The translations under genes and the position numbers were made by a program. A stretch of 64,000 nt of DNA, from NCBI GenBank assembly GCA_026004675.1, contig BPJP01000008.1, positions 160,611 through 224,610 on the forward strand, read 5' to 3'. A model generated the notes under the pieces. That model searched no databases, was not told the DNA's origin, and saw only the letters and a list, made by a program, of their open reading frames with translations. How positions within the stretch are numbered: position 1 is the stretch's first letter; each line of letters opens with the position of its first letter. This stretch comes from Gemmatales bacterium (lineage in GTDB: Bacteria > Planctomycetota > Planctomycetia > Gemmatales > Gemmataceae). Positions 38,619 to 47,910 of the stretch are shown piece by piece.

Positions 38619-39105
38619 ATGGGAAAGATTTACGAAGGCAGTTTGACGCCCGCCGACCGGCCGTTTTGCCGTGATTGCGGCAAGGTTCAATCAGAACATC
38701 GTCGGGCAATTGGTCCACGGTGCGCTGGATGGATTCACACGCCATGGCGTCTCCCGGGATGCCGTCGATCTCGTGTGGGCGCCTGGGTCCTTCGAGATTT
38801 CCTTGCTGGCCAAGCGGTTGGCGGAAAGCGGCGAATATGAAGCCATCATCTGCCTTGGTGCGGTGATCCGGGGAGAAACCGACCACTATGATTACGTTGC
38901 CGGTGAGGCTGCAAGGGGAGTCGCGCAGGCGGCAGTAGCGACTGGCGTGCCGGTCATCTTTGGCATCTTGACCTGTGATACGGTGGAGCAGGCTATCAAT
39001 CGGGCAGGAGGTAAAGCCGGGAATAAGGGTTTTGACGCTGCTATGACAGCCATCGAAATGGTGAATCTCCTCAAGCAACTGCCAGCTGGCAAAAAACTCG
39101 ATTAA
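38619..39105 (+). CDS. ribH: 6,7-dimethyl-8-ribityllumazine synthase (frameshifted)
   Basis: About 161 residues. It joins 5-amino-6-ribitylaminouracil with dihydroxybutanone phosphate to give lumazine, the riboflavin precursor. Motifs: RFNQNIVGQLVHGAL, WAPGSFEISLLAKRLAE, ICLGAVIRGETDHYDYVAGE (the catalytic His is in DHYDYV), VIFGILTCDTVEQA and AGNKGFDAA. The N-terminus MGKIYEGSLTPADR is in another frame and joins when one C of the CC at 38661-38662 is removed, giving ADRRFAVIAARFNQ. The gene is normally essential or important, so the break is most likely an error. Confidence 0.92.
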
Positions 39106-39182
39106 GCTTCAAATCGGGCCGCTAGGCTGCCAGATCGAGCCGGCAGCAGTCGGTTGGCACGGACAGAAGGAGCGTGTGGAAC

Positions 39183-40473
39183 ATGCCTTTGCCGTTGTTT
39201 ACCCTGGTACGCCAACGTGACTCGCATCCCGCGGTCGAGGATGTCGCTGGGGAGGTGCGTCGTCAATGGGAACAATCGGGGGTGCTAAAGAAGTTACCCG
39301 CCAAGGCAAGGGTCGCCGTTGCCGTCGGCAGCAGAGGGGATTCGCAATCTTGAGACGATCGTTCGCACGACGCTCGAGGTGTTGCGTCAAGCGGGTGCCG
39401 AGCCGTTCATTGTGGCAGCGATGGGAAGTCACGGCGGGGCGACCGCCCAGGGTCAACGCGAATTGCTCGCGGAATACGGTATCACCGAGGATAATCTGGG
39501 GGTTCCCGTCAAAACCGATATGGATTCGGTGCCGATTGGTGTCAATCGCTGGAACGAACCTGTTTATTGGGACAAGAACGCTCTTGCCGCAGACGCCGTC
39601 TTGACGATTTCGCGCATCAAGCCGCACACCGATTTTCGTGGTCGAATCGAAAGCGGCATCGTCAAAATGATCACCATCGGCCTGGGCAAGCGGGAAGGCG
39701 CCGCCCAGCACCATCGCTGGGGAGTGCGTGGGCTGCGCGACATGATCCCCGAATCGGCACAAGTGATCGTCGCCAAGACACCTTTCCTGGCAGGGTTGGC
39801 TATTCTCGAAAACGCAAAGGAAGAAACCGCGTTGCTCAAGGTCGTTCCCAAAGAGTCGCTTTTCGATGAAGAACCCCATTTGCTTGAACAAGCCAGGCAG
39901 ATGATGGGCCGCATCCCTTTCGATCAGCTCGACGTCCTGGTTATCGGTGAGATTGGCAAAAACTATTCCGGAGCTGGCATCGATCCCAATGTTGTCGGTC
40001 GCCTGCTGGTGGAAGGAGAGCCTGAATTTGATCGTCCGCGGATTACCCGCATTTGTGCCTTGGATGTTTCGCCCGAGAGTCACGGGAACGCTGTCGGAAT
40101 TGGTATCGCCGATTTGACGACGGATCGGCTCATCCGGAAGATCGACCCGATCCCTTTCCGCATGAATACCTTGACTTCTTGTTTTCTGTGGCGGGCCAAG
40201 ATCCCGATCAGTTTCCCGACCGATCGCGAATGCATCGAAGCGGGACTGCAAACCTGCTGGCAACCAGTCGAGGACGAACGTCGCGTTGCCATTATTCCCA
40301 ACACCCTGGAAGTCGAGTATTTATGGATTTCGGAAGCGCTAGTCGACGAGGCAAAAAAGAACGAGGCGCTTGAAGTGTGCGGCGAGTTGCAACCTTTATC
40401 TTTTGATTCTTCGGGTAATCTCGATCAGCGAAAGCTTTTTCCGCATTCGGTGCAAGGGCGGAGGTTGTCATGA
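39183..40473 (+). CDS. LarA-like (DUF2088) protein (frameshifted)
   Basis: About 429 residues from ATG 39183 (AAGGAGCG upstream). The N-terminal piece MPLPLFTLVRQRDSHPAVED joins the rest when one G is removed from GGGG at 39336-39339. Motifs: VAVAVGSRGI, VAAMGSHGGATAQGQ, ISRIKPHTDFRGRIESGIVK, ITIGLGKREGAAQHHRWG and IGKNYSGAGIDPNVVG. This belongs to the superfamily of nickel-pincer lactate racemase, but the motif set is that of an uncharacterised subgroup; racemase activity should not be assumed. Its stop overlaps the start of the next gene by 4 bases. Confidence 0.8.
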
Positions 40474-40833
40474 ACCGGGAACACGAAGCAGCGCTGCTGT
40501 TGGAAAGCATTTTCTCCGAAGCCGTCGATATGGGAGCGGATGCGATCGAATTCCAGCCCTTGCCGGGGGAAGGACTGGAGTTCACTTTTCTCGCTGGCAA
40601 GACGGAAAAGAGTCGCATTTTGCGCGATGAAGCCCTTGAGAAACTGATACTCGACAGGATCATCAACGAAGCCGGTCTGCAGAAAAACAAGGAAGGCCAG
40701 TTCGCCATCGAGACAGAGCGGGGGCCGGATTTCCGCCTCGGCAAAAACGTACAAGAATCTCGAGGTCCCTTGCTATTTGCTGGAGCTGACGGAGGTCAAG
40801 CAAAAAGCGGCTGGGGACCATGGGGGCGGCTAG
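40470..40833 (+). CDS. Small protein coupled to the LarA-like gene (frameshifted near the end)
   Basis: About 120 residues; the ATG overlaps the upstream stop (TCATGA), a sign of translational coupling. The sequence (LLLESIFSEAVDMGADAIEF, EFTFLAGKTEKSRILRDEAL) recalls the 'ASDIHIEP' domain that precedes GspE/PilT ATPases, without an ATPase part. The annotated frame runs to 40850, but removing one A from the A5 run at 40743-40747 gives a more protein-like end (TYKNLEVPCYLLELTEVKQK) stopping at 40831-40833. The function is unknown; the coupling suggests it works with the LarA-like protein. Confidence 0.65.
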
Positions 40834-40836
40834 GTC

Positions 40837-42372
40837 TTACGGCCGGTTGATCCCCATTTTCTTTGCCCAGGCGTCGTATTTCGCCGCCAGACGATTCGTT
40901 AATTCGGGCTCTTTCTCGGACAGGTCGTTCAACTCGGTCCGATCCGCCTCCAGATCATAAAGTTCCCAGCGGCGGACCAGTTTGTCCCAGACGGCTTTCC
41001 ATTTGCCTTCGCGAACGGCTCGATTGCCCGCCCACTCCCAGCAGAGGGTGTCGTGCGGCCGTCTTGTTTTGCCTTCAAGGATTGGAACAAGGCTGATGCC
41101 TTCGACCGGCACGATTTCTTTGCCCTCATAATTCTTGGGATAGTCGACGCCGGCCAACTCCGCGAACGTCGGCATGATATCAATGATGTGCCCGGGCTGG
41201 TGAGTCATGGTATTCGCCTTGACGACGCCAGGCCATCGTACAATAAACGGTGTGCTGATGCCGCCTTCGTGGACCCATGATTTGTATCGGCGGAAAGGGG
41301 TGTTTTGTGCCCAGCCCCAGGCCGGACCGACAGCGACGTAATCGTCTTTCGGTCCTGGCCGCCGTTTGGCCGGGTCGCGCCCACCTGGTTCCTCGGCGCA
41401 ACCGCCATTGTCCGACAAAAACATCACTACCGTGTTTTCTTCCACCCCCAATGCTTTCAGCTCGCCAAGCAGGCGACCGATGTTCTGATCCATGCAGTCG
41501 ACCATGGCGGCATAGACAGCCATGCGTAAATCCTCGAAATCATGATTCGCGGTTTTCCAGTCGTACGCTCTGGAATCGGTAGGCGACAACTTCCACTTTG
41601 GATCGAGCAGGCCCATTTTCACTTGTCGAGCATGACGCTGACGCCGCAAAACATCCCAACCTTGTCGATACTTGCCGCGATACTTCGCTATGTCCTGCGG
41701 CTTGGCATGCAACGGATAATGCGGCGCCGTGTAGCAAACGTGGAGGAAGAACGGCTTCTTCGTCTTGGCGAATCGACGCATCGTTTCAAGCGCGTGATCG
41801 GTGAAGGCATCGGTGGTGTAAAAATCCTTCGGGAATTTCGTCAGGCGCTCGGTGTTATGGGCGAAGAAGCGGACCCGGCCGCCTTTATACGGCGGATCGG
41901 GAATGGAGGGATCGAAGTAGTTGCAGCAACCGTCGAGCAAGCCGTAGAATTCATCGAAGCCGCGATACACCGGATGCGTCGTATTGGTTCGTCCGAGGTG
42001 CCACTTGCCGATCAGCGCAGTCTGGTATCCGGTCCGTTCAAGAAGTTCTCCGAGCGTGATCATGTTGGTTTGCAGCAGACCGCCGCGTCGGCGAGGATGA
42101 AGACCTGTCAGGATCGCTGCCCGTGTCGTCGTGCATTTGGCGCAGTTGTAAAACTGCGTAAAGCGCAACCCTTCGCGGGCCAGGCGGTCGATATTCGGCG
42201 TGTCGATTTCGCCACCGTAACAGCCAACGTCGGAAAACCCCATATCGTCGCACATGATCAAAATGATGTTGGGGCGCCGTCCGTTCCCTTTCTGCTGGTC
42301 GGCAAACAGGGGTGATACAAAAACCAGGCCAAACACGACGCTGGCCACGAGAAAGTTAGCGATGTTTTTCAT
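40837..42372 (-). CDS. Secreted sulfatase
   Basis: 511 residues from ATG 42372; the open frame extends further upstream without a good start. A signal peptide (NIANFLVASVVFGLVFVSPLFA) is followed by RRPNIILIMCDDMGFSDVGC with the metal-binding Asp pair. The formylglycine region reads NCAKCTTTRAAILTGLHP: the Cys to be modified is followed by T-T-T-R, with Thr where CxPxR or CxAxR is usual. Also present are IGKWHLG, FFLHVCYTAPHYPLHA and FLSDNGG. It acts on sulfate esters, typically of polysaccharides. It is convergent with the previous gene, 3 bases apart. Confidence 0.9.
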   Translation of the reverse strand: MKNIANFLVASVVFGLVFVSPLFADQQKGNGRRPNIILIMCDDMGFSDVGCYGGEIDTPNIDRLAREGLRFTQFYNCAKCTTTRAAILTGLHPRRRGGLLQTNMITLGELLERTGYQTALIGKWHLGRTNTTHPVYRGFDEFYGLLDGCCNYFDPSIPDPPYKGGRVRFFAHNTERLTKFPKDFYTTDAFTDHALETMRRFAKTKKPFFLHVCYTAPHYPLHAKPQDIAKYRGKYRQGWDVLRRQRHARQVKMGLLDPKWKLSPTDSRAYDWKTANHDFEDLRMAVYAAMVDCMDQNIGRLLGELKALGVEENTVVMFLSDNGGCAEEPGGRDPAKRRPGPKDDYVAVGPAWGWAQNTPFRRYKSWVHEGGISTPFIVRWPGVVKANTMTHQPGHIIDIMPTFAELAGVDYPKNYEGKEIVPVEGISLVPILEGKTRRPHDTLCWEWAGNRAVREGKWKAVWDKLVRRWELYDLEADRTELNDLSEKEPELTNRLAAKYDAWAKKMGINRP

Positions 42373-42595
42373 TGGTCGATCGCAGCAGAAAATCTGGGTT
42401 GAAACGCATTCCTTGAGCAATAGACGCAGACGGCATTTTAGCGTTGGCTGTCGATCTTTCCCATGATCTTTTTGCAGCGGACAGCGAAAGGGCCAGGACG
42501 TGTGACGAATCCGGCCATCTTTGGCGATTCTGCTTGCTCCGATCCTGCTTCCTTGACAAACTGGTCGCAGTGTTCGGCCTGATTGAGAGGTATTT

Positions 42596-43942
42596 ATGCA
42601 GATGCACCGACGAGACTGGCTTCGCCTGGCAGCGAGCGCGGCGATGGGGGCGGTTTCTTCGCCAGCGGGATTCGCTGCTGAGAAAAACTCAGCGCTCACC
42701 ATAACCCGCGTGAAGATTACACCCATAGCTTTGCCTGATCCTCCTTTGCTGGCAGCAAGTGGCTGCCACGGCCCCTATTTTTTGCGCAACATCGTCGAGC
42801 TGCACACCGATGCTGGCATCGTGGGAATCGGCGAAACCAAAGGTGGGCAACGGCGGACCGAAGCATTGGAAAAAGCCAAGAAACTGGTGATCGGGCAGAA
42901 TGCTTTCGCCTACCGTAGTTTTGCAAACGCAGTCACGGCGATCGATCCCGCCGCCTATGCCGGTCTGGAATTGGCCTGTCTCGATGCTTGCGGCAAAGCG
43001 ACCGGCCGGCGACTCTGCGAACTGCTGGGCGGACCCGTTCGCGAGTCCGTGGAATTCGCCGCCTATCTCTTTTACCGCTACGCCGCGGACCATCCCACGT
43101 TACTCGCTGACAAACGCATCGTCGACCAGCGAGGCAAAGGGGATCGCGCTTTGGACGACTGGGGGGAAGTCCGTTCTCCCGAAGCAATGGTCAAAATGGC
43201 GGACCGCTTCCGCAAGCAATGGGGCTTCAGGGTGATGAAGCTCAAAGCGGGCGTCTTGCCGCCCGATGTCGAATGGGAAACCCTCAAAGCGATGAATGAC
43301 CATTTCAAGGGGCAGCTGCCTTTACGCATCGACCCCAACGCACGTTGGACATTGGCAACGGCTTTACGAATCGGCAAGAAACTCAGAAACGTCAATCTCG
43401 AATATTACGAAGACCCGGTTCGCGGGCAGGAAACCATGGCCCAGGTGCGGAAAACGCTCCGCCTCCCCATGAGCACGAACATGTGCGTCACCCGTTTCAG
43501 CCATGTCCCTTCGGCTCTGAAAATCGAACCCATCGATGTGGTGCTCGGGGATCATCACGGCTGGGGAGGCATCACGGCTTTTCAAGAATTGGGCAGGATA
43601 TGCCAGACGGTCGGCTGGAAGCTCGGACAACACAGCAATAATCACGCGGGTATCACCATGGCGGCCATGATTCATGTCGGTGCCGTCACACCCCACCTGA
43701 CCTTGGCGAGCGATACCCATTATCCCTGGCTGATCCAGGGGGCCGACATTATCGAAGGCGACAATCTGCCCATCAAGGACGGACACATGCAGGTTCCGAA
43801 AGGAGCCGGCATCGGCGTCAAACTGGACAAGGAAAAGCTCGCCAGGGCGCACGAAACTTACCAGAAATGCGGCATGCGCGAGCGCGACGATGCCCGTACC
43901 ATGCGCATGCTTGTGCCGGACTGGAAGCGAACGCTCTATTGA
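42596..43942 (+). CDS. Enolase-superfamily dehydratase, glucarate-dehydratase-like, Tat-exported
   Basis: 448 residues. The N-terminus (MHRRDWLRLAASAAMGAVSS) has a Tat-like signal, unusual for this cytoplasmic family. The barrel has the Lys pair MKLKAGV, metal ligands in LRIDPNARWT and EYYEDPVRG, and the C-terminal LGQHSNNHAGITMAAMIHVG with a His like that of glucarate dehydratase. ECHGPYFLRN-type glucarate substrate-binding residues appear as SGCHGPYFLRNIVELHTD. Family members remove water from sugar acids. The genomic partner enzymes are not seen, so the substrate is inferred from the motifs only. Confidence 0.85.
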   Translation: MQMHRRDWLRLAASAAMGAVSSPAGFAAEKNSALTITRVKITPIALPDPPLLAASGCHGPYFLRNIVELHTDAGIVGIGETKGGQRRTEALEKAKKLVIGQNAFAYRSFANAVTAIDPAAYAGLELACLDACGKATGRRLCELLGGPVRESVEFAAYLFYRYAADHPTLLADKRIVDQRGKGDRALDDWGEVRSPEAMVKMADRFRKQWGFRVMKLKAGVLPPDVEWETLKAMNDHFKGQLPLRIDPNARWTLATALRIGKKLRNVNLEYYEDPVRGQETMAQVRKTLRLPMSTNMCVTRFSHVPSALKIEPIDVVLGDHHGWGGITAFQELGRICQTVGWKLGQHSNNHAGITMAAMIHVGAVTPHLTLASDTHYPWLIQGADIIEGDNLPIKDGHMQVPKGAGIGVKLDKEKLARAHETYQKCGMRERDDARTMRMLVPDWKRTLY

Positions 43943-44083
43943 GTTTTTGGCTGTTCACCGGCCAATGGCTGGCCGGGAAAAAGCCAGGCGTTGACGACTC
44001 GTGGCGAAATCCCCAGCCGGCGCCAGCGATATACTTATAGAGACCGCAGACTCGGTCAGCTTTCTCGATAGCAAAGGAGCAAC

Positions 44084-45218
44084 ATGCTTGGTTTGGAGCC
44101 GATTACCTGGCTCGCGATCGTCGGCGCGCTTGCCTTGGGAGCCATTTTCGCCATGGTGGGGCAGCTCCGGGAGTCTTTGGCGTTGCGGCTGGAAATCGAG
44201 CCGGAGGATGCTGGTAAACTCCTCGCCGCCGTCAATCTCTCTCTGATCCCGGCCATATTTGTTGCTGGGATCCTTGTCGATACCTGGGGCATCAAGCATG
44301 TGTTGTGTCTGGGAGCGGTCCTGACGGCAGTCTCCTTCGTTGCCATGGCGCTGAGCCGATCGTATTCCGCCTATTTAGGCTCGATCCTGATGACGGGAGC
44401 GGGTCTCGCTTGCTTCAACGTCAGCGTGTGCGTGCTCATGCCTTATGCCTTTTTTCCGAATGCCCAAAGCGCCTCGGTCAACCTCGGTTTCGTTTTCGTC
44501 GGACTAGGCGCCTTGTTGGCACCTCGCTTGTATGCTCCTCTTGAACGGGCCATCCAATATCGACGGGCGCTGACACTCACTGCTTTGGCGTTTTTGTTGC
44601 CCGCCTTTTTCGCCGCCCTCGTCGCTGTTCCAGCGGCAGCGCCCGCGCCGATGCTCGATATCGTTTACGTGATCGAAAACCCGCTGCTGTGGGTGGCCGC
44701 TTTGGTTTTTCTCCTCTACAGCGCTCTGGAAGGCATGCTCGGCATTTCCGCAACGCAATATTTGCAGGAGCAAAGGTTTTCGAAGGCCAAAGCGGAAGCT
44801 GTCTTGACCGGAGTGTGGATTGCTTTTCTTTTGTCTCGCCTTCTTGCCGCTTATTTGCAGCACCAGCAGATCGCGCTCAGCACCGATTCCGATCCCTGGT
44901 TGATCCTGATCCTCGCCGTCTTGGCCGCCGTCGCTCTGGGCAACCTTGTCGGCGCGCATGACCCTTTTCCTGCTGCTTTCGGCGTCATCGCCGTCGGCTT
45001 CCTGCTGGGGCCCGTGTTGCCAACGCTGATCGGGTTTCTCTTCAAGAATTATTCTTTTCCTGGGACCAGCTACGGCACCGTGTTCGCCTGCGGCGCCCTT
45101 CGGGAATTTGCTCTTCGCTCCCTTGCATCGCACGGCACAAAAATCGTCTTTGATCGTGTTGACCGGCGCAGCACTATTACTGGCCCTCTTTGCGGTTGGG
45201 CTTGCCGCACTCGGATAA
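44084..45218 (+). CDS. MFS transporter (frameshifted near the C-terminus)
   Basis: About 378 residues, 12 predicted helices, such as WLAIVGALALGAIFAMVGQL, LSLIPAIFVAGILVDTWGI, ILILAVLAAVALGNLVGA and FPAAFGVIAVGFLLGPVLPT. The frame as given runs to 45352 but turns hydrophilic after 45090. Removing one C near 45092 gives a final helix LIVLTGAALLLALFAVGLAA and a stop at 45216-45218. No substrate-specific motif is visible. It has no clear operon partner. Confidence 0.82.
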
Positions 45219-45307
45219 GTCCATGCTTTTCTTTTGTTCTGGTTTTCGCGGGAGTCTTTGCAGCCTGGGGTTTGCTTCGAGTCCCGCGCTGCTCCGCAGT
45301 GTCGTGC

Positions 45308-46126
45308 CTACTCATATTGTTTCAACAGGAGATATTCGATGAGCCAGACTAGTGTGGCAAGGCTGCGGTCTTTGTCATCGCAGGCGGGATCGAATTCCGA
45401 AATGGCCAGGCCAACCACGTTTTGACACCAGCACACCTCGAGAAAGCGGAGCAAAAGCGCGGGACTGAGTCCGAAGGGAGCAGGATGACTCACAGCGGGG
45501 AAATAAGCCGGGTCGAAAACATCGCAATCCAGATCGATAAATACCCGTTGTGCCGATCGGCTTGCTTGCTGGACGGCACGGATTGCCGGCGCGGGATCGA
45601 CGGCGAGTTGGCTGTTGGAATAGATCGTCTGGTAGTATTGCCCAACGTAATCCGGCCGAAGCAACAATTCGCGGTGTCCAACGTTGATGATTGGCGGCAG
45701 CCGGCCGTCAACGTGCAATAGGAAATTGCCATGAGAAAGTTCGCTCGTGCAATCGGTCAAGTTATAGACATCGAGATGGGCATCGAATTGAATCACGGCC
45801 GAGTCGGAAGACTGGGCCAATGCGTCGTAGACGGGCAACGTGCCGAGATGGTTGCCAGTGATCCAAATGACACGATCTCCGCGTTTCCACGTTTTTTCGA
45901 TGAATCGCCGGGATCGTTGCCGCCAATTCTGGTAAGAAGCCAACGTGTCGAAAGACTCTTCGCGGACTTGCACTTTGCCGGCGTATGCCAAAGCGCGGGT
46001 TGGGACTTTTTCGCGCCGGTTGTCCGCTAGCATTTCCCGAATCGCGTCCGCCAGCAGTTTGGCGCCATTGCCAGCGCCGGCACTGCCGAACAAATCGAAC
46101 GGAAAACAAACGATGATGGTTTTCAC
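45308..46126 (-). CDS. Arginase/agmatinase-family protein
   Basis: 272 residues. Ureohydrolase metal-site motifs are present: ITGNHLGTLP (His), QFDAHLDVYN (Asp-Ala-His-x-Asp), SHGNFLL and DLDCDVFDPAYFPAV (Asp-x-Asp). The C-terminal EFDPACDDKDRS carries the Glu. Family enzymes hydrolyse guanidino or formimino groups with two Mn ions. The first 60 residues (FPFDLFGSAGAGNGAKLLAD) differ from arginases and agmatinases, so the substrate is unknown. It is divergent from the carbonic-anhydrase-like gene, 72 bases away. Confidence 0.88.
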   Translation of the reverse strand: MKTIIVCFPFDLFGSAGAGNGAKLLADAIREMLADNRREKVPTRALAYAGKVQVREESFDTLASYQNWRQRSRRFIEKTWKRGDRVIWITGNHLGTLPVYDALAQSSDSAVIQFDAHLDVYNLTDCTSELSHGNFLLHVDGRLPPIINVGHRELLLRPDYVGQYYQTIYSNSQLAVDPAPAIRAVQQASRSAQRVFIDLDCDVFDPAYFPAVSHPAPFGLSPALLLRFLEVCWCQNVVGLAISEFDPACDDKDRSLATLVWLIEYLLLKQYE

Positions 46127-46198
46127 AACACGAATTGGTAGAATTCGAGCCAGTCAGACGATCGGTCTAACACAAGCCAAGTCTTTCGAGAAACGGTC

Positions 46199-46723
46199 AT
46201 GCAAGCGATTCACGATTTTTATATTGCGCCGGGCGCACAGGTGACCGGCGATGTCGTCATCGGTGCTGGGGTCAACATCTGGTATGGTTGCGTGATCCGT
46301 GGCGACGTAGCGATGATCACGCTTGGTCCCCGCGTCAATTTGCAGGATGGCGTCATCGTCCACGCCGATTATGGCATGCCTCAGGTCATCGAGGAAGGTG
46401 TCGTGGCGGGGCATGCTGCCGTACTTCACGGTCGGTTGATCGGCAGGGACACGTTAGTCGGTATCGGCGCCAAGCTTCTGGCCGGCTCGGAAGTTGGTGC
46501 GGAAAGCCTGATCGCCGCGGGCGCCATTGTGACCGAAGGCCTGCGCATTCCGCCGCGTTCCGTCGTCATGGGCGTACCTGGCCGCGTCGTCCGCGAAATT
46601 CGCGAAGAGGAACTCGAACGAACACGCCGGATCAACGCTCATTACCTCGAACTGGCTCAGCGTTATGCTCGTGGCGAGTTTTCGCTGTCATGGTCGCACA
46701 TTCAAGCCACCGATAAAAAGTGA
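46199..46723 (+). CDS. Gamma-carbonic-anhydrase-like left-handed beta-helix protein
   Basis: 174 residues with hexapeptide repeats (APGAQVTGDVVIGAGVNIWY, and later IGIGAKLLAGSEVGAESLIA). The zinc ligands of the gamma class are conserved: His55 in IVHADYG, His72 and His77 in GHAAVLHG, and Arg34/Asp36 in VIRGD. Members include carbonic anhydrases and PaaY-like thioesterases; YrdA-type proteins of this length often lack activity. It probably forms a trimer in the cytoplasm. The following aminotransferase starts 77 bases downstream. Confidence 0.9.
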   Translation: MQAIHDFYIAPGAQVTGDVVIGAGVNIWYGCVIRGDVAMITLGPRVNLQDGVIVHADYGMPQVIEEGVVAGHAAVLHGRLIGRDTLVGIGAKLLAGSEVGAESLIAAGAIVTEGLRIPPRSVVMGVPGRVVREIREEELERTRRINAHYLELAQRYARGEFSLSWSHIQATDKK

Positions 46724-46800
46724 CAGCAAGCGCATTGTAGTCGCATCGCCGAGGGCTTGATACTCTGACTGGACAGGCTTCCGAATGCGAGGGCATATCG

Positions 46801-47910
46801 ATGCAAGAGAGCTGGATCGCCGAACGGATGCGGCACATCGATTCATCGGGAATCCGCAAGGTCTTTGAACTGGCACGTAGTTTGAAAGACCCGGTAAACC
46901 TGAGTATCGGTCAACCTCATTTCGACGTGCCCGAACCGATCAAACAGGCGGCCCACGCAGCCATTGACCGAGGTGACAACGCCTACACCGTCACGCAGGG
47001 AATTGCCGAACTTCGTGAGAAAATCCAGGCGAGTGTTGATGCTCGATATGGCCACAAGGACCGCCAGGTTTTCATCACCAGCGGCACGAGCGGCGGACTG
47101 GTGCTGGCCCTTTGTTGCACCGTCAACCCCGGCGACGAAGTGGTTGTCTTCGATCCCTTCTTTGTGATGTATCCTCACCTCGTGACGCTGGCCGGCGGCA
47201 AGACCGTTTACGTCGATACCTATCCCGACTTCACCATCGACTTGGACAAAGTCAAAGCCGTTTTGACTCCCAAGACAAAGGCGATCCTGGTCAACAGTCC
47301 GGCCAATCCCACCGGTGCAGTCATCCCGCGGGACCAATTGCGCGAGCTGGCTTTGCTGGCCCATGAACGCAATATCGTGTTGATGAGCGACGAAGTCTAC
47401 CGCGTATTCTGTTACGACGAGCCATTCTCCAGTCCGGCTGAATTCAACGAAGAAACGCTGGTTTTCGATGGCTTCAGCAAGGCATACGGGATGACCGGTT
47501 GGCGTTTGGGATTTGCCCACGGCCCTAAACGTCTCATCGACGAGATGGTGAAGTTGCAGCAGTTTTCTTTTGTTTGTGCTCCCAGTATCGTGCAGCATGC
47601 CGGTGTGGCGGCGTGGGATTACGACACCAGTCGAATCGTCTCCGACTATCGCCGCAAACGCGATCTTTTGTACGACGGCTTGAAGGATCGCTTCGACATC
47701 GTCAAGCCTAAAGGGGCGTTCTATATGTTTCCGCGCGCTCCCTGGGGAACGGCAACGGAGTTTGTCGCCGAAGCTATCCGTAACAACCTGCTCATTATTC
47801 CGGGTAGAACCTTCAGCAGGACAGATACTCACTTTCGAATCAGTTATGCCGCCGAGGACAAAACCATCGAACGCGGCATCGAGATTCTCAACCGTCTGGC
47901 AAAGAGGTGA
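46801..47910 (+). CDS. Class I/II aminotransferase (PLP, fold type I)
   Basis: 369 residues. The PLP lysine is Lys227 in FDGFSKAYGMTGWRLGF. Other marks are LSIGQPHFDVPEP, the cofactor loop SGTSGGL, NSPANPTGAVI and the C-terminal RISYAAED with the carboxylate-binding Arg. The sequence type is that of aspartate or aromatic aminotransferases of the Ib group. The stop overlaps the ATG of fumarylacetoacetase (TGATG), so the two are translationally coupled and may serve tyrosine or another aromatic amino acid, although the other enzymes of that route are not here. Confidence 0.9.
   Translation: MQESWIAERMRHIDSSGIRKVFELARSLKDPVNLSIGQPHFDVPEPIKQAAHAAIDRGDNAYTVTQGIAELREKIQASVDARYGHKDRQVFITSGTSGGLVLALCCTVNPGDEVVVFDPFFVMYPHLVTLAGGKTVYVDTYPDFTIDLDKVKAVLTPKTKAILVNSPANPTGAVIPRDQLRELALLAHERNIVLMSDEVYRVFCYDEPFSSPAEFNEETLVFDGFSKAYGMTGWRLGFAHGPKRLIDEMVKLQQFSFVCAPSIVQHAGVAAWDYDTSRIVSDYRRKRDLLYDGLKDRFDIVKPKGAFYMFPRAPWGTATEFVAEAIRNNLLIIPGRTFSRTDTHFRISYAAEDKTIERGIEILNRLAKR

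Noticed and set aside
34604..38619. Riboswitches upstream of thiSG (TPP) and ribH (FMN)
   Set aside because: I looked for the TPP core CTGAGA and the FMN core AGGGTAAA-type segments in the leaders and found none.
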